In this document: positions 50,240-61,108 of the stretch, piece after piece | Layout of the letters: each line of letters opens with the position of its first letter | How positions within the stretch are numbered: position 1 is the stretch's first letter | Program-made: the position numbers and the translations under genes | From: CAWIMX01 sp963792785 | Lineage (GTDB): Bacteria > Acidobacteriota > Vicinamibacteria > Vicinamibacterales > CAVVIG01 | Direction: 5' to 3' | Length of the DNA: 64,000 nucleotides | Assembly (NCBI GenBank): GCA_963792785.1 | Contig: CAWBXO010000001.1 | Span: 1,488,001-1,552,000, forward strand | Notes under the pieces: generated by a model | What the model was told of the DNA's origin: nothing | Seen by the model: the letters and a program-made list of their open reading frames with translations, nothing else | Databases searched by the model: none

Positions 50240-52375
50240 TGATGCGGGATGAAGTCAACATGCGGTGGGCGGCCGCGGGCGGACTGCCATTCCCGCTCGG
50301 TGTCTCGTGGGTCCGTGACGAGGACGCGTACAACTTCGCGCTGTACTCGAGATTCGCGACGCGCGTCACGCTGCTCCTGTACGGCGCGTCGGAGTTCGGG
50401 ACGCCGCTGCTCGAGCGTCAGCTCGATCCACTCAACCACAAATCCGGGCGCATCTGGCACTGCCGCCTGTCGAAGGGCGCCGCGCCTGGCGCCACGTACT
50501 ATGCGTACGCGATCGACGGCCCGCCGCCCGCGGGTCAATTCGAATGGCACCACTTCGATCCCGAGAAGATCCTGCTCGACCCGTATGCGGCGGCGGTCTT
50601 CGTACCGCCCACGTTCGATCGGCAAGCGGCCATCCGGCCTGGCTCGAACGCCGGGTCGGCTCTCCTGGGCGATCTCCATCCCTGCACGTGCCGTGCGGAC
50701 TTCGACTGGCAGGGAACTGTGGCTCCCCGCCACGAGGGCGACACGATCGTCTACGAACTCCATGTCAGAGAGTTCACCCGGCATGCCAGTTCGGGCGTCA
50801 GCGCGGAGGCGCGCGGCACCTACGCGGGGCTTGTCGAAAAGATTCCGTATCTCCTGGAGTTGGGCATTACGGCCGTGGAATTGATGCCGGTGTTCCAGTA
50901 CGACCCACAGGAAGGGAGCCACTGGGGGTACATGCCGCTGAACGTCTTTGCGCCGCATGACGGGTATGCCATGGCGCCGTCGCGCTGTGGGCAGGTCGAC
51001 GAATTCAAGACCATGGTGAGAGCATTACATGCCGCCGGCCTCGAGGTGATTCTGGACGTGGTGTACAACCACACGGCGGAAGGCGATCGACACCGGGCCG
51101 ACGTACAGCCTCAAAGGCATCGACAACAGCACGTATTACGCCATCTCCGGCAACCCGCTCGCCCCCTACGAGAACTTCGCCGGCGTGGGGAACGCCATCC
51201 ATTCCCCGAACCGAACCGTTCGCAAGATGATCCTGGACAGTCTGCGGCACTGGGTCACCGAGATGCACGTGGATGGATTTCGCTTCGACCTCGCGTCGGT
51301 CTTCAGCCGCAACTCCGACGGTTCCATCAACCGGACCGACTCGATGCTCTTCGCCGACATCATGTCGGATCCGGCCTTTGCCGGCCTGCGGTTCATTGCC
51401 GAGCCCTGGGACGCCGCCGGGGTCCAGCAACTGGGGCGCGCATTTCCCGAGCTGTCCTGGCTGCAGTGGAACGCGAGATTCCGCGATGACGTGCGCCGGT
51501 TCGTGCGCGGAGACGTCGGCCTGGTCGGCGCGCTGATGTGTCGCCTGTACGGCAGTGACGACCTGTTCCCCGGCGATCTCGTGTATGCGTTTCACCCCTA
51601 TCAGAGCGTGAACTACATCACGTCGCACGACGGCTTCACCCTGTACGACCTGGTGGCATACAACGAGCGACGAAACTGGGCCAATGGCCACCACAACACG
51701 GACGGGCCCGCTGACAACTGCAGTTGGAACTGTGGATGGGAGGGCGATCACGACGTGCCGGCCGACGTGATGGCGTTGCGCCGGCAGCAAATCAAGAACT
51801 TCTGCTGCCTGCTCCTGCTCTCGAATGGGACCCCCATGTTCCGAGCCGGCGACGAGTTCATGCGGACGCAGCACGGCAACAGCAATCCATACAATCAGGA
51901 CAACGACACCACCTGGCTCGACTGGCGACGACTGGAAGCCAATCGCGATATCTTCCGTTTCTTCAAGCTGGCGATCGCGTTTCGCAAGGCACATCCGTCG
52001 CTCGCGCGAAACCGGTTCTGGCGCCACGATGTCCGATGGCACGGCGTCGGTGCAGACCCCGACCTCTCACACGATTCCCACAGCGTCGCCTTCTATCTGC
52101 GAGGCGCCTCGCAAGGCGACGATGATCTGTACGTGATGGTCAACGCCTATTGGCGCGCATTGCCATTCACCGTGCAGGAAGGCCCGCCCGGCACGTGGAG
52201 GCGCGTGGTCGATACGAGCCTCGCCAGTCCCTCGGATTTCCGTGAACCGGGACGCGAGGTCCCCTTGCGGTCCGGAGTCTACGTCGTGGAGCCTCGCTCG
52301 GTGGTCGTGTTGATCCGACCACGAGACGGCCTTCGCGACGTCGGGGCTCGCCGATCACCTAGAATACCGGCATGA
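50239..52375 (+). pseudogene. glgX: Glycogen debranching enzyme GlgX (GH13), one frameshift
   Basis: Near-complete GH13 subfamily enzyme that hydrolyses alpha-1,6 branches of glycogen. N-terminal CBM48 (FPLGVSWVRDEDAYNFALYS), GH13 region I VILDVVYNHTAEGD, then after a frameshift region II GFRFDLASVF (nucleophile Asp), region III FIAEPWDAAG (acid Glu) and region IV YITSHDGFTLYD. The frame changes at about 51089, where an extra G in GATCGACACC breaks the expected Asp-His-Thr-Gly. Removing it restores an intact protein of about 711 residues. It is therefore either a fresh mutation or a base-calling error. Confidence 0.88.
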
Positions 52376-52411
52376 CTCGTCCACGAACTGCGCCTTCGCG
52401 CTGACACCGCG

Positions 52412-53413
52412 ATGCCGCTGCGATTGATCGAGATGGTCCTGCGCGAGAAGGACAGCGCAGCGATCGGCGACCTGCTCAAGGAGCAGCAGGTCGTCGACCA
52501 CCGGGAAATCCGATTCCCGGACGGTGAGGTCCTGCTGCGCATCCTGTTGCAGGGCGACAAGAGCGAGGCCGTGCTGGATCTGCTGGAGAAACGCTACGCG
52601 AGCCAGGAGGGCTACCGCGTCGTGGTGCTCCCGGTGGAGGCCACGTCGCCGCACATCGAGCCGGTGACAGACGCGGCCGCCGCGCCCGTTCCGGAACAAC
52701 AATCGCCGGACCGCGTCAGCCGTCAGGAGTTGTACGAGGACATCAGCGACGCGGCGCGCCTGTCGCGGGTGTATGTCGCGATGATCGTCCTGTCGACTAT
52801 CGTGGCGGCGATCGGCCTGTATTACGACAGCGTGGCCATCATCATCGGCGCCATGGTGATGGCGCCCCTGCTCGGCCCGAACATGGCGCTGGCGCTCGGC
52901 ACGACTTTGGGCGATCTGGCGCTGCTTCGCCGCGCCCTCCTGACGGCCGTGAGCGGGATCGCGATCACGATGGTGCTGTCGGTGGCGCTCGGCGTCCTGC
53001 TGCGCGCGAACCCCGCCTCGCCCGAACTGGCGTCCCGCGACGCCGTGGCCGTGGGCGACATCGTCGTGGCGTTGGCCTCGGGCGCCGCCGGCGCGGTGGC
53101 CTTCACGACGGGGGTGTCGGCGGTCTTGATCGGCGTGATGGTGGCCGTGGCGTTGTTGCCGCCGCTGGTCACGTTCGGGCTGCTGCTGGGCGGCGGGCAT
53201 CCGGCGCCGGCCCTCGGCGCGCTGTCCCTGTTCCTGACGAACCTGATCGGCATCAACCTCGCCGCCGTGACGACGTTCCTGGTGCAGGGCATCCGCCCCG
53301 CGACCTGGTGGGAGAAGGATCGGGCCGCGAAGGCCACGCGCATCGCCATCGGGCTCTGGGCGACGCTCCTGGCGGCGATGGTCGGCGTGATCCTGCTGTC
53401 GCGCAAGGGCTGA
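52412..53413 (+). CDS. DUF389/TIGR00341 family membrane protein
   Basis: A 333-residue protein with a cytoplasmic N-terminal domain (LLKEQQVVDHREIRFPDGEV) and six membrane helices. DUF389 is recognisable from IGLYYDSVAIIIGAMVMAPL followed by LGPNMALALGTTLGD, and VALLPPLVTFGLLLGGGHPA with LFLTNLIGINLAAVTTFLV. Function of this family is unknown. It stands alone and starts 37 nt after glgX. Confidence 0.88.
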   Translation: MPLRLIEMVLREKDSAAIGDLLKEQQVVDHREIRFPDGEVLLRILLQGDKSEAVLDLLEKRYASQEGYRVVVLPVEATSPHIEPVTDAAAAPVPEQQSPDRVSRQELYEDISDAARLSRVYVAMIVLSTIVAAIGLYYDSVAIIIGAMVMAPLLGPNMALALGTTLGDLALLRRALLTAVSGIAITMVLSVALGVLLRANPASPELASRDAVAVGDIVVALASGAAGAVAFTTGVSAVLIGVMVAVALLPPLVTFGLLLGGGHPAPALGALSLFLTNLIGINLAAVTTFLVQGIRPATWWEKDRAAKATRIAIGLWATLLAAMVGVILLSRKG

Positions 53414-53434
53414 AGCCGAGGCGGGCGCGCGTGC

Positions 53435-53797
53435 CTACAGCGTCGGCGTGCGCGGCGGATCGGCGGCGTCGTGCAGCCGCTCGTGTTTCACGCAGTACGG
53501 CGTCCACGGCAGCGCCTCGAGCCGCGCGGCCTCGATGGGTCCGCCATCGACGAGGCACAAGCCGAAGGTGCCCGCGTCGATGCGCCCCAGGGCGGCGCGC
53601 ACCTGTTCGAGGAGCACGCGATCGGTGTCGGCTTCCTGATAGGCCTCGGCCCGAAGCTCGTCGGCCATACTGTCGTCGCCGGTGTCATGGGCCGTGCCAT
53701 CGCCGGGCTCCCGCACGCTGGCCCTGGCCCGCTCGATGCGAGCCGACACCTGCCGCTCTTCAGCCAGCAGCCGCTGCTTGAATTGGTCCAGATTCAT
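53435..53797 (-). CDS. DksA/TraR-like protein with altered zinc finger
   Basis: A 120-residue protein with the DksA layout: an N-terminal coiled coil (QFKQRLLAEERQVSARIERA) and a GTFGLC-containing C-terminal finger. The canonical four Cys are reduced to Cys81 and Cys102, with Asp84 and His105 at the other two positions (CLVD...YCVKH). Some DksA paralogues work with fewer Cys, so it may bind zinc differently or need none. DksA proteins bind the RNA polymerase secondary channel. The ATG at 53797 is used. It is convergent with the DUF389 gene (21-nt gap). Confidence 0.78.
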   Translation of the reverse strand: MNLDQFKQRLLAEERQVSARIERARASVREPGDGTAHDTGDDSMADELRAEAYQEADTDRVLLEQVRAALGRIDAGTFGLCLVDGGPIEAARLEALPWTPYCVKHERLHDAADPPRTPTL

Positions 53798-53931
53798 GTG
53801 CCCTCCCATCCCCATACTTTATGCCGGATCCGATCCGCCCTACGAACCGCGAACACGGCGATTCCCACCCGCGTCCTGCTACGATAGTGTTCTGGCGCCC
53901 GTCACGCTGGCGGCGCGAAGGAGACATATAG

Positions 53932-55155
53932 ATGAAGGCGTTTCTGAATGCGGCGGTGCTCCTGACCCTGGTGTCGGGCACCGCACGCGCGCAAATCAAC
54001 GCGGGCGAGCAGAAGCCCGAACCGAGCCTCCCGTTCACGATGACCGAGGTGGCGCAGTTCAAACTGCCCTGGCGCATCGCCTTCCTCCCCGACGGGCGCA
54101 TGCTCGTCACCGAAAAGGTCGGGCCGATCTGGCTCGTGACGCAGCAGGGCGAGAAGACGCCGGTCGACAACGTCCCCGCGGTCCTCTACCAGGGCCAGGG
54201 CGGCATGCTGGGCGTGTTCCTGTCGCCGCACTTCGCGACCGACCAGAGCGTCTATCTCACGTATGCGGAGCCGGACGACAGCGGCGGATCCGGCTTGGCG
54301 CTCGCGCGGGCCCGGCTGGTGACTGACGGCGGCAAGGCGAGCCTCGAGGAGCTCAACGTGCTGTGGCGCCAGCTGCCGAAGGGCCGGGGCGGTCAGTTCG
54401 GCGCGCAGATCGCCTTCTCCCCGGATGGCCAGTACCTGTTCCTGACCGTCGGCGATCGCCAGCGCATGACGCCCGCGCAGGATCCGGATCAGGAGCTCGG
54501 CAAGATCCTGCGCCTGACGCTCGACGGCCAGCCGGCGCCGGGCAATCCGATGGCGGGCAAGACGGGCGCGGCCACCGTGACCTTGATCAACCCGCCGCGC
54601 GACACGGAAACGGCCAAGACCCAGCCCGTGATCAGCACCTACACGTTCGACAAGCCGAACCTGACGCCCTCCGAGGTCTGGACCTCGGGGCACCGGACGC
54701 CGTACGGCCTGGCGTTCGCGCCCGACGGCCGGCTCTGGGAAGTCGAGCACGGCCCCCGCGGCGGCGATGAGCTGAACCTGATCGAGCCCACCAAGAATTA
54801 CGGCTGGCCGCTCGTGTCCTACGCCACCAACTACAACGGCGTGCCGATCCCGAGCCCCGACACGCGGCCCGACCTGGCGAAGCCCGTGATCTACTGGACG
54901 CCGATCATCGCGCCGGGGAACCTCATGTTCTACAAGGGCGCGATGTTCCCGCAGTGGAACGGCTCGGCACTGATGAGCGGCATCGCGACGCGGTCGCTCA
55001 ACCGCATCACGTTCGACGGCAAGGGCGGCGCGACGCCCGCCGAACGGTGGGACGTCGGCCACCGCATTCGCGACGTGGAAGAGGCGCCGGACGGCTCACT
55101 CTGGATGCTCGAGGACGCCAATCCCGGCGGTTTGTTCCACGTGACGCCCCAGTAG
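53932..55155 (+). CDS. PQQ-dependent aldose sugar dehydrogenase-like protein
   Basis: A 407-residue secreted six-bladed propeller (signal peptide ending ARAQ) of the YliI/soluble glucose dehydrogenase family. Motifs are PWRIAFLPDGRMLVTEKVGP, GQGGMLGVFLSPHFATDQSV, GGQFGAQIAFSPDGQYLFLT, GHRTPYGLAFAPDG and WEVEHGPRGGDELNLIEPTK, which hold the PQQ and calcium-binding residues of the family. The enzyme would oxidise aldoses in the periplasm; PQQ must come from elsewhere, as no pqq gene is seen. ATG at 53932 follows GAAGGAG. Confidence 0.88.
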   Translation: MKAFLNAAVLLTLVSGTARAQINAGEQKPEPSLPFTMTEVAQFKLPWRIAFLPDGRMLVTEKVGPIWLVTQQGEKTPVDNVPAVLYQGQGGMLGVFLSPHFATDQSVYLTYAEPDDSGGSGLALARARLVTDGGKASLEELNVLWRQLPKGRGGQFGAQIAFSPDGQYLFLTVGDRQRMTPAQDPDQELGKILRLTLDGQPAPGNPMAGKTGAATVTLINPPRDTETAKTQPVISTYTFDKPNLTPSEVWTSGHRTPYGLAFAPDGRLWEVEHGPRGGDELNLIEPTKNYGWPLVSYATNYNGVPIPSPDTRPDLAKPVIYWTPIIAPGNLMFYKGAMFPQWNGSALMSGIATRSLNRITFDGKGGATPAERWDVGHRIRDVEEAPDGSLWMLEDANPGGLFHVTPQ

Positions 55156-55188
55156 CGCCCGGCCGACGCGGACGACCGACGAATCCTA

Positions 55189-57264
55189 TGAAAGGACGTC
55201 TCAAGATCGCGGCCCTGTCCCTGGCCCTCGCCGCGAGGGGAGGACTCGGCGTCGAGGCCTCCCCTCAGGCGCCGCCTCCGGCGCCTGGCCCGACCTTCCA
55301 GGCGCAGGTCGAGTACGTCGAGGTGGACACCGTCGTCACCGACGAGCAGGGCCACGCGGTGACGAGCCTGAACCAGGACGACTTTCAGGTGTTCGAGGAC
55401 GGCAAGCCCCAGAAGATCTCCACCTTCTTCCTCGTCGACATCCCGATCGAGGGCGCGGCCGCGGCGTCGTCCACGGCCGAGCCTGTCGAGCCCGACGTGC
55501 GGTCGAACGAGCATCCGTTCGACGGGCGCGCCTACGTGATGGTCCTCGACGACCTGCACGTCGACTCGCTCCGCTCCGAGCAGGTGCGGCGGTCGGCGCG
55601 CGAGTTCATCGAAAATCACTTCGCCGCCAACGACCTCATGGCCATCACCTTCACGGGGAGCCCGACCCGCGCGGCGCAGGAGTTCACCGGCAGCAAGCGT
55701 CTGCTGCTGAACGCGATCGATGCGTTCACGGGTCACAAGCTCCAATCGACGACGCTCGCGCAGAACGACCAGAACAAGGTGCTGGTGGATATTCCCGGCG
55801 CCGCCGCGCCCTCGCTCGACCCCTACGAGGAGGAACGGGCGGACAATGCGCGGTCCCTGCTCTCCACGCTGCGCCAGGTCTCGGAGTGGTTCGGCGGCGT
55901 CCATGGCCGCCGCAAGGCGCTGATGCTCTTCAGCGAGGGAATCGATTACGACCTGACCGACATCCTCCGCCCGATCGACGCGCCGCCGAGCCTGCCACTC
56001 CCTCCGGGACGACATCAACGACACGCTGACGATGACCGCGCGATCCAACGTCACCATCTACGGCATCGACCCGCGCGGGCTCGCCACGACGGGAGACGAG
56101 GCCATCACGGCCGTGAATGCCCTGCCGGCACTGGGCAGCGAACTGCGCCGGGCCCAGGACAGCCTGCGCCAGATCTCGGAGGACAGCGGGGGATTTGCCT
56201 CGGTCAACCGAAACGACACCGCCGGCGTCTTCGACCGCATCGTGCGGGACAACAGCTCGTACTACGTGCTGGCCTACTATCCGCCGTCGACGAAAACGGA
56301 CGGCAAGTTCCACCGCATCGAGGTGAGGGTGAACCGGCCGGGGCTCACGGTGCGCGCCAGGCGCGGCTATTCCGCGCCGAACGGTAAACAGAAGACCAAG
56401 GCGAACACACGCGGCATGCCGCAGGAGCTGTACGACGCCATCAACAGCCCCCTCCCGGTCGGCGGCCTGACGATGTACCTGTTCGCGGCGCCTTTCAAAG
56501 GCCCCGAGCCGAACGCGTCGGTGGTCGTCAGCCTCGAACTGAACGGCGCCGACCTGAGCATCGGCCCCGGCAGCAAGGTGGACATCTCGTTCATGGCGGT
56601 CGACAGCGCCTCGAAGGTGTTCGGGGCGCGCAACCAGTCGCTGACCCTCAACCTGAGCGCCGAGAATCGAGCCCGCGTCCAGGCGAGCGGGGTCCGCGTG
56701 GTGAACCGGATCGATCTGCCTCCGGGGCGCTATCAGCTGCACGCCGCCGCGCGCGACAGCCAGAAGAAGCTGGTCGGGTCGGTCATCTACGACCTCGAGG
56801 TGCCCGATTTCTATCGGACGCCGATGAGCCTGAGCGGCATCACGCTGACGTCCACCTCCGGATCCGCCATGATGACGGCGCTCCTCGACGCGCAGGTGAC
56901 GGCGGCGCTGCCGGCGCCGCCCAGCGCGCAGCGCGCCTTTCCGCAGAACGAGGAGCTCACGCTGTTCGAGGAGGTGTACGACAATTCGGGAGCGTCGCCG
57001 CACAAGGTCGATCTCGTCACCTCGGTGGCGACCGACCAGGGCCGGCCGGTCTACAAGGCCGAGGACGTGCGGGATTCGAGCGAACTGCAGAACGCGTCGG
57101 GCAGCTTCGGGTACGCGACACGCCTGCCGCTGTCGGAATTGCCGCCGGGCGATTACGTACTGACCGTCGAGGCTCGGTCGCGCCTCGGCAACAATATTTC
57201 GGCCACTCGGCAGGTGCCCTTCCGCGTCGTGCCGCAGGACGCCAATCCCGGCGGGCCGCGGTAG
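55189..57264 (+). pseudogene. Secreted VWFA-related (acidobacterial) protein, one frameshift
   Basis: A signal-peptide protein of about 690 residues once repaired. The N-terminal half has the family start FQAQVEYVEVDTVVTDEQGH with NQDDFQVFEDGKPQKIS, and VMVLDDLHVDSLRSEQVRRS as the MIDAS-like strand; after a shift near 55990-56010 the C-terminal half continues with NVTIYGIDPRGL, DNSSYYVLAYYPPSTKTDGK and FHRIEVRVNRPGLTVRARRG. Only the frame changes; the encoded domain is continuous. This is the acidobacterial VWFA-related family, often multi-copy. It could be decay or an assembly error. Confidence 0.85.
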
Positions 57265-57298
57265 GCCCAAGTAGTTACCGGTACCTCCTTCGATCCCC

Positions 57299-58753
57299 GT
57301 GAGCACGATGGACCCGCCGCGCGCGGCGGACCTCTCGCACAGCCCGCTGTGGAATCAGGACCTCGCCCCGACGACGGCGTCTGGGCGAACCTGGTCCGCC
57401 TACAACATCGCCGCGCTCTGGATCGGCATGAGCGTGGTCATCACCACCTACACCCTCGCCTCCGGGCTCATGCAGGAGGGCATGCTGTGGTGGCAGGCGA
57501 TCGGCACGATCCTGCTCGGCAACGCCATCGTCCTGGTGCCGATGATCCTGAACGCGCATGCCGGCACCAAGTACGGGATCTCGTTTCCCGTGCTGTGCCG
57601 CGCCAGCTTCGGCGTCCGCGGCGCGAATGTGCCCGCGATCCTGCGAGCGCTCGTCGCGTGCGGGTGGTTCGGCATCCAGACCTGGATCGGCGGGCTCGCG
57701 CTCAACACGCTCCTGTCCGCGGCCGTGCCGGCCTGGGCGACGCTCCCCGGCAACGTGTGGATCGCGTTCGCCGTCTTCTGGCTCGTCCAAGTCGCCATCA
57801 TCGTCCGGGGCGTGGAGGGCATCAGAACGCTCGCGAGCTGGTCGGCGCCGCTGCTGCTCGGCGGCGGCCTGCTGCTGCTCTGGTGGGCGATCGAGCAGGT
57901 CGGCGGCCTCGGCCGCGTGCTCAGTGAATCCACGCGGCTCCAGGTCTCCAGGACGCCGTTCTGGACGCTCTTCCCCGCCGCGCTCACGGCCAACGTCGGG
58001 TACTGGGCCACGCTGAGCCTGAACATCCCCGACTTCACGCGCTACGCCCGCAATCAGCGCTCGCAGATGCTCGGCCAGGCCCTCGGCCTTCCGCCGACCA
58101 TGACGGCGTTCGCGTTCATCGGCGTCGCCGTGACCAGCGCCACGATCGTCGTCTTCGGCGAGGCGATCTGGGATCCCGTCGTGCTGATCGCGCGCATCGG
58201 CAGCGCGCCGGTGATCATCGGCGGCGCGCTCATCGTCGTCATCGCGCAGCTGACGACGAACATGGCGGCGAACGTCGTCGCGCCGGCGAATGATTTCTCG
58301 AGCCTCGCGCCCCGCCGGATCACGTATGTCGCGGGCGGCCTCATCACGGCGGGCATCGGCGTCCTCATGATGCCGTGGAAGCTGTATGCCGACGCGTCCG
58401 CCTACATCTTCACGTGGCTGATCGGGTACTCGAGCCTGATGGGCGCCGTCGGCGGGATTCTCATCGCGGACTACTGGGTGCTCCGCCGCCGCACGCTCTC
58501 GACCGTGGATCTGTTTCTGGTGCAGGGCCGCTATACGTACTCGAACGGCGTGAACTACCGGGCGCTGGTGGCCCTGACCGCGGCCGTGCTTCCCGTCGTG
58601 CCCGGATTCCTGCGGGCGGCCTTCACGCCGGGAGGCCAGGTCGCGAGCCCGACCTGGCTGGACGGGCTCTACAACTACGCCTGGTTCGTGACCTTCGGCC
58701 TCAGCTTCGTGCTCTACCTGGTGATGGCGCCACGATCCGCGAAAGGATCGTGA
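57299..58753 (+). CDS. NCS1-family nucleobase/allantoin-type transporter
   Basis: A 484-residue inner-membrane transporter with 12 helices. The NCS1 start is PLWNQDLAPTTASGRTWSAY, and NIAALWIGMSVVITTYTLAS, PVLCRASFGVRGANVPAILR and LRALVACGWFGIQTWIGG are the classical Mhp1/PucI-like blocks, including the Trp and Gln of the substrate site. Substrates in the family are purines, pyrimidines, allantoin or hydantoins; none can be chosen here. GTG at 57299 and ATG at 57308 are both possible starts. Confidence 0.9.
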   Translation: MSTMDPPRAADLSHSPLWNQDLAPTTASGRTWSAYNIAALWIGMSVVITTYTLASGLMQEGMLWWQAIGTILLGNAIVLVPMILNAHAGTKYGISFPVLCRASFGVRGANVPAILRALVACGWFGIQTWIGGLALNTLLSAAVPAWATLPGNVWIAFAVFWLVQVAIIVRGVEGIRTLASWSAPLLLGGGLLLLWWAIEQVGGLGRVLSESTRLQVSRTPFWTLFPAALTANVGYWATLSLNIPDFTRYARNQRSQMLGQALGLPPTMTAFAFIGVAVTSATIVVFGEAIWDPVVLIARIGSAPVIIGGALIVVIAQLTTNMAANVVAPANDFSSLAPRRITYVAGGLITAGIGVLMMPWKLYADASAYIFTWLIGYSSLMGAVGGILIADYWVLRRRTLSTVDLFLVQGRYTYSNGVNYRALVALTAAVLPVVPGFLRAAFTPGGQVASPTWLDGLYNYAWFVTFGLSFVLYLVMAPRSAKGS

Positions 58754-58770
58754 CCGGCCTCCAGAGGTCG

Positions 58771-59226
58771 CTATCCGATCGCCTGACATTGCTCGTCGAG
58801 CGGATCGACCGCCTGGACGTTCAGATGGCGGACCTCGAACCGCAGCTGGTCCTCGACCCCGACTTTCGGCACCGACTCGTCCTCGCCGGCCACGGCCGGC
58901 TCGGCCGGAGGCACGAACACCATCGGCCGCAGGACGCGAATGTTCACGACCTCAGCCGGATCCGCTTCGCCCACCACTCGGACGCGACGACCGGCCTGTT
59001 GCTCGACCTGCTCGTCGGCGCCCACCAACAGATAGGCTTCGGTGCTGGGACGAGGGACCGGCGAGAGCGCCCCACCCGCATCGAGGTCCGTCAGGATGAA
59101 CTCGCCGTTCGACTGTGTAATGCACCCGGTTTCGGTCACCAGCTCCGCAGGAACCCCGGCTGGCCCGCAGGCGATTGTCGCGCCAATCGCGCACGCCCCA
59201 AGACCGATCAGTATGGCGTTTCTCAT
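58771..59226 (-). CDS. Small lipoprotein (DUF5818-like)
   Basis: A 151-residue protein. The signal peptide contains GATIACGPAGV with a plausible lipobox Cys. The following ETGCITQSNGEFILTDLDAG and GRRVRVVGEADPAE are typical of small OB-like periplasmic domains of the DUF5818 type; the C-terminus is acidic. It is in the same orientation as the gene at 59281, 55 nt downstream of it. Function unknown. Confidence 0.62.
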   Translation of the reverse strand: MRNAILIGLGACAIGATIACGPAGVPAELVTETGCITQSNGEFILTDLDAGGALSPVPRPSTEAYLLVGADEQVEQQAGRRVRVVGEADPAEVVNIRVLRPMVFVPPAEPAVAGEDESVPKVGVEDQLRFEVRHLNVQAVDPLDEQCQAIG

Positions 59227-59280
59227 CTTGACCTCCACTCTCGCCGCATCCGTTCACGCCTCACTCCGCGCCGCCGATGC

Positions 59281-59703
59281 TTAGTTCGACGTCTTCAGAT
59301 CCCGGCTGATGGCCAGCACGTCGCGGATCTTGAAGTAATCACCCTTGATCGAGAATCCTTCCAGCGCGCGCACCGACTCTCCTGCCTTCGGATCGAGGAC
59401 CGTCAGGACCGCCTCGGTGCCCGTCGTGGAGTCGACGGCCTTCGGCGTCTGCGTATTCCAGGTGTCGATCATTGCGATCGGTTTCGTGTCTGGACCGTCC
59501 TTCCGCAGCTGGAACACGTCGGTTGAGTTCATGCGCGTGAGTGTGTACTGGCCCGGCGGCAATACGTAGCCGGTCAGGCTCACCATGAAGTCGGTCTTGA
59601 ACGAAAATGTGGCCTCATCGAGGTCCTGCGCCGACGCTGTGACGCACAGCGACATAGCGAGTGCCGCCACGAACGCCCCGATCACACTCAGTTTCTTCGT
59701 CAT
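59281..59703 (-). CDS. Secreted beta-rich hypothetical protein
   Basis: A 140-residue secreted protein (signal peptide ending ASAQ). The pattern TFSFKTDFMVSLTGYVLPPG followed by QYTLTRMNSTDVFQLRK and AVLTVLDPKAGES resembles a common acidobacterial secreted family. No enzymatic motif is visible. It probably shares a transcript with the lipoprotein gene. The ATG at 59703 follows a purine-rich stretch with GGAAGG. Confidence 0.65.
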   Translation of the reverse strand: MTKKLSVIGAFVAALAMSLCVTASAQDLDEATFSFKTDFMVSLTGYVLPPGQYTLTRMNSTDVFQLRKDGPDTKPIAMIDTWNTQTPKAVDSTTGTEAVLTVLDPKAGESVRALEGFSIKGDYFKIRDVLAISRDLKTSN

Positions 59704-59914
59704 ATCTCGGTCCCCTTCCTTTTCATTCTTCCTTTCAGTTCTTGGTGCCTTCGCCACGTGTCAGCACACGCGACGATCGTGCTGCTAACAGCAAGGTTGC
59801 AAGCGTGATGCCGGCTAGAACAGTCGGGCTCCGCCGCTCGCAGACCGCAGCGCAAGAGCATCTGCCGGTTGTTTTTTCGCCAGAACTACAAGGCGGGTTG
59901 TACGTCTCACAACA

Positions 59915-61108
59915 TCACTCGACAGTCGCGAGGCTGCCACGCGCGTCTGTTGGGCTCCGCTGTTCCTGCCGGAACACGCGAGCGACGACGACGTCACTCG
60001 ACGAATGGGCGATGATGGAGAGAACGACGACGAGCGCCACGGCCTGGAACAGCCAGGCGCCTCGCGGCAGCCCCGCGTGCAGCATCAGCAGTGCGTAGAG
60101 AAGCGACGCGAACCCCTTGGGCCCGAACCACGCCGCGGCGATCCATTCTTTTCGACTCAGGTCGCCGCCAAGGAAAGCGAAGATGAGCGCCAGCGGGCGA
60201 GCCGCCAGGAGCGTGCCCGTGGCGAACACGAATCCGCCGAGGCCTGTTGCGAGGAGAAACGGGACGCTCAGGACGGCCCCGAAGATCAGCAGCGTGGCCA
60301 GCTTGATCGCCTCCGCCACAGGCGCGCCCACCTGACGGAACGCGGTCGCGAACTCCGGCCGCATGGTCACGAGCGTGACGCCGCCCGCGAACGCGGCGAG
60401 GAACTCATTCGTTCCAGACATTCGGGTCAGTCCAAGCAGGAGACTCGCGATGGCCAGGCCGCTGAGCGGGCGATACGCGGCGGTCGCGGCGAACAGCCGG
60501 CGCTTCTCGAGCCAGAGAAAGCCGGCCGGCACGACGACGCCGATCAAGACGCCAAGAGCCGCCTCCAACCCGTCGCGCACCGGATGCAGCGCACGATGAC
60601 CCGCAAGGGTGAGCAGCACCATCACGATGGGAAGCGCGATGCCGTCGTTCAATCCGCTTTCAACGCTCAGGAGCCGACGCAGCCGGAGCGGCACGGCTTC
60701 GCGTTCCAGGATCGCCGCGACGAACACGGGATCGGTGGGGCTGAGAATCGCGCCCACCAGGAGGGATTCGGTCCACGTCATACCGAGCGCGACGTGCCCG
60801 ACACACGCGATCCCGCCCACCGTGAGCGGCATGCCGACGAGCAGGGCACGCCCCGGGAGCCGCCACGCCTCGGTCAGCTCGTTCAACGGGAGTTGCGCGC
60901 CATCGACGAAGAGAATCGCGAACAAGGCAAGGGACGCGAAGCGTTCCATCGCCTCGCCACCCGGGGCCAGCTTCACCCATCCCAGGCCGCCGTGGCCGAC
61001 GACGAAGCCGGCTGCGAGAAAGATGACGGACGTCGACAGGACCGTGCCGCGGGCGCGCTCGGAAAGCAGCACCGCGATCATCAAGACGACCCCGAACACG
61101 ACGAGCAC
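59915..61108 (-). CDS. Cation:proton antiporter (CPA1/NhaP-like)
   Basis: A 397-residue integral membrane protein with about 12 helices. The Na+/H+ exchanger family shows in VGAILSPTDPVFVAAILERE, LSVESGLNDGIALPIVMVLL and AAWFGPKGFASLLYALLMLH, including the Asp of the TDP motif and the ESGLNDG block. It has no C-terminal regulatory domain. It exchanges protons for sodium or potassium. The GTG at 61108 is used; a few more codons upstream (from a CTG) are open but lack an ATG. The plus strand of this region is open by chance over its entire length. Confidence 0.88.
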   Translation of the reverse strand: MLVVFGVVLMIAVLLSERARGTVLSTSVIFLAAGFVVGHGGLGWVKLAPGGEAMERFASLALFAILFVDGAQLPLNELTEAWRLPGRALLVGMPLTVGGIACVGHVALGMTWTESLLVGAILSPTDPVFVAAILEREAVPLRLRRLLSVESGLNDGIALPIVMVLLTLAGHRALHPVRDGLEAALGVLIGVVVPAGFLWLEKRRLFAATAAYRPLSGLAIASLLLGLTRMSGTNEFLAAFAGGVTLVTMRPEFATAFRQVGAPVAEAIKLATLLIFGAVLSVPFLLATGLGGFVFATGTLLAARPLALIFAFLGGDLSRKEWIAAAWFGPKGFASLLYALLMLHAGLPRGAWLFQAVALVVVLSIIAHSSSDVVVARVFRQEQRSPTDARGSLATVE

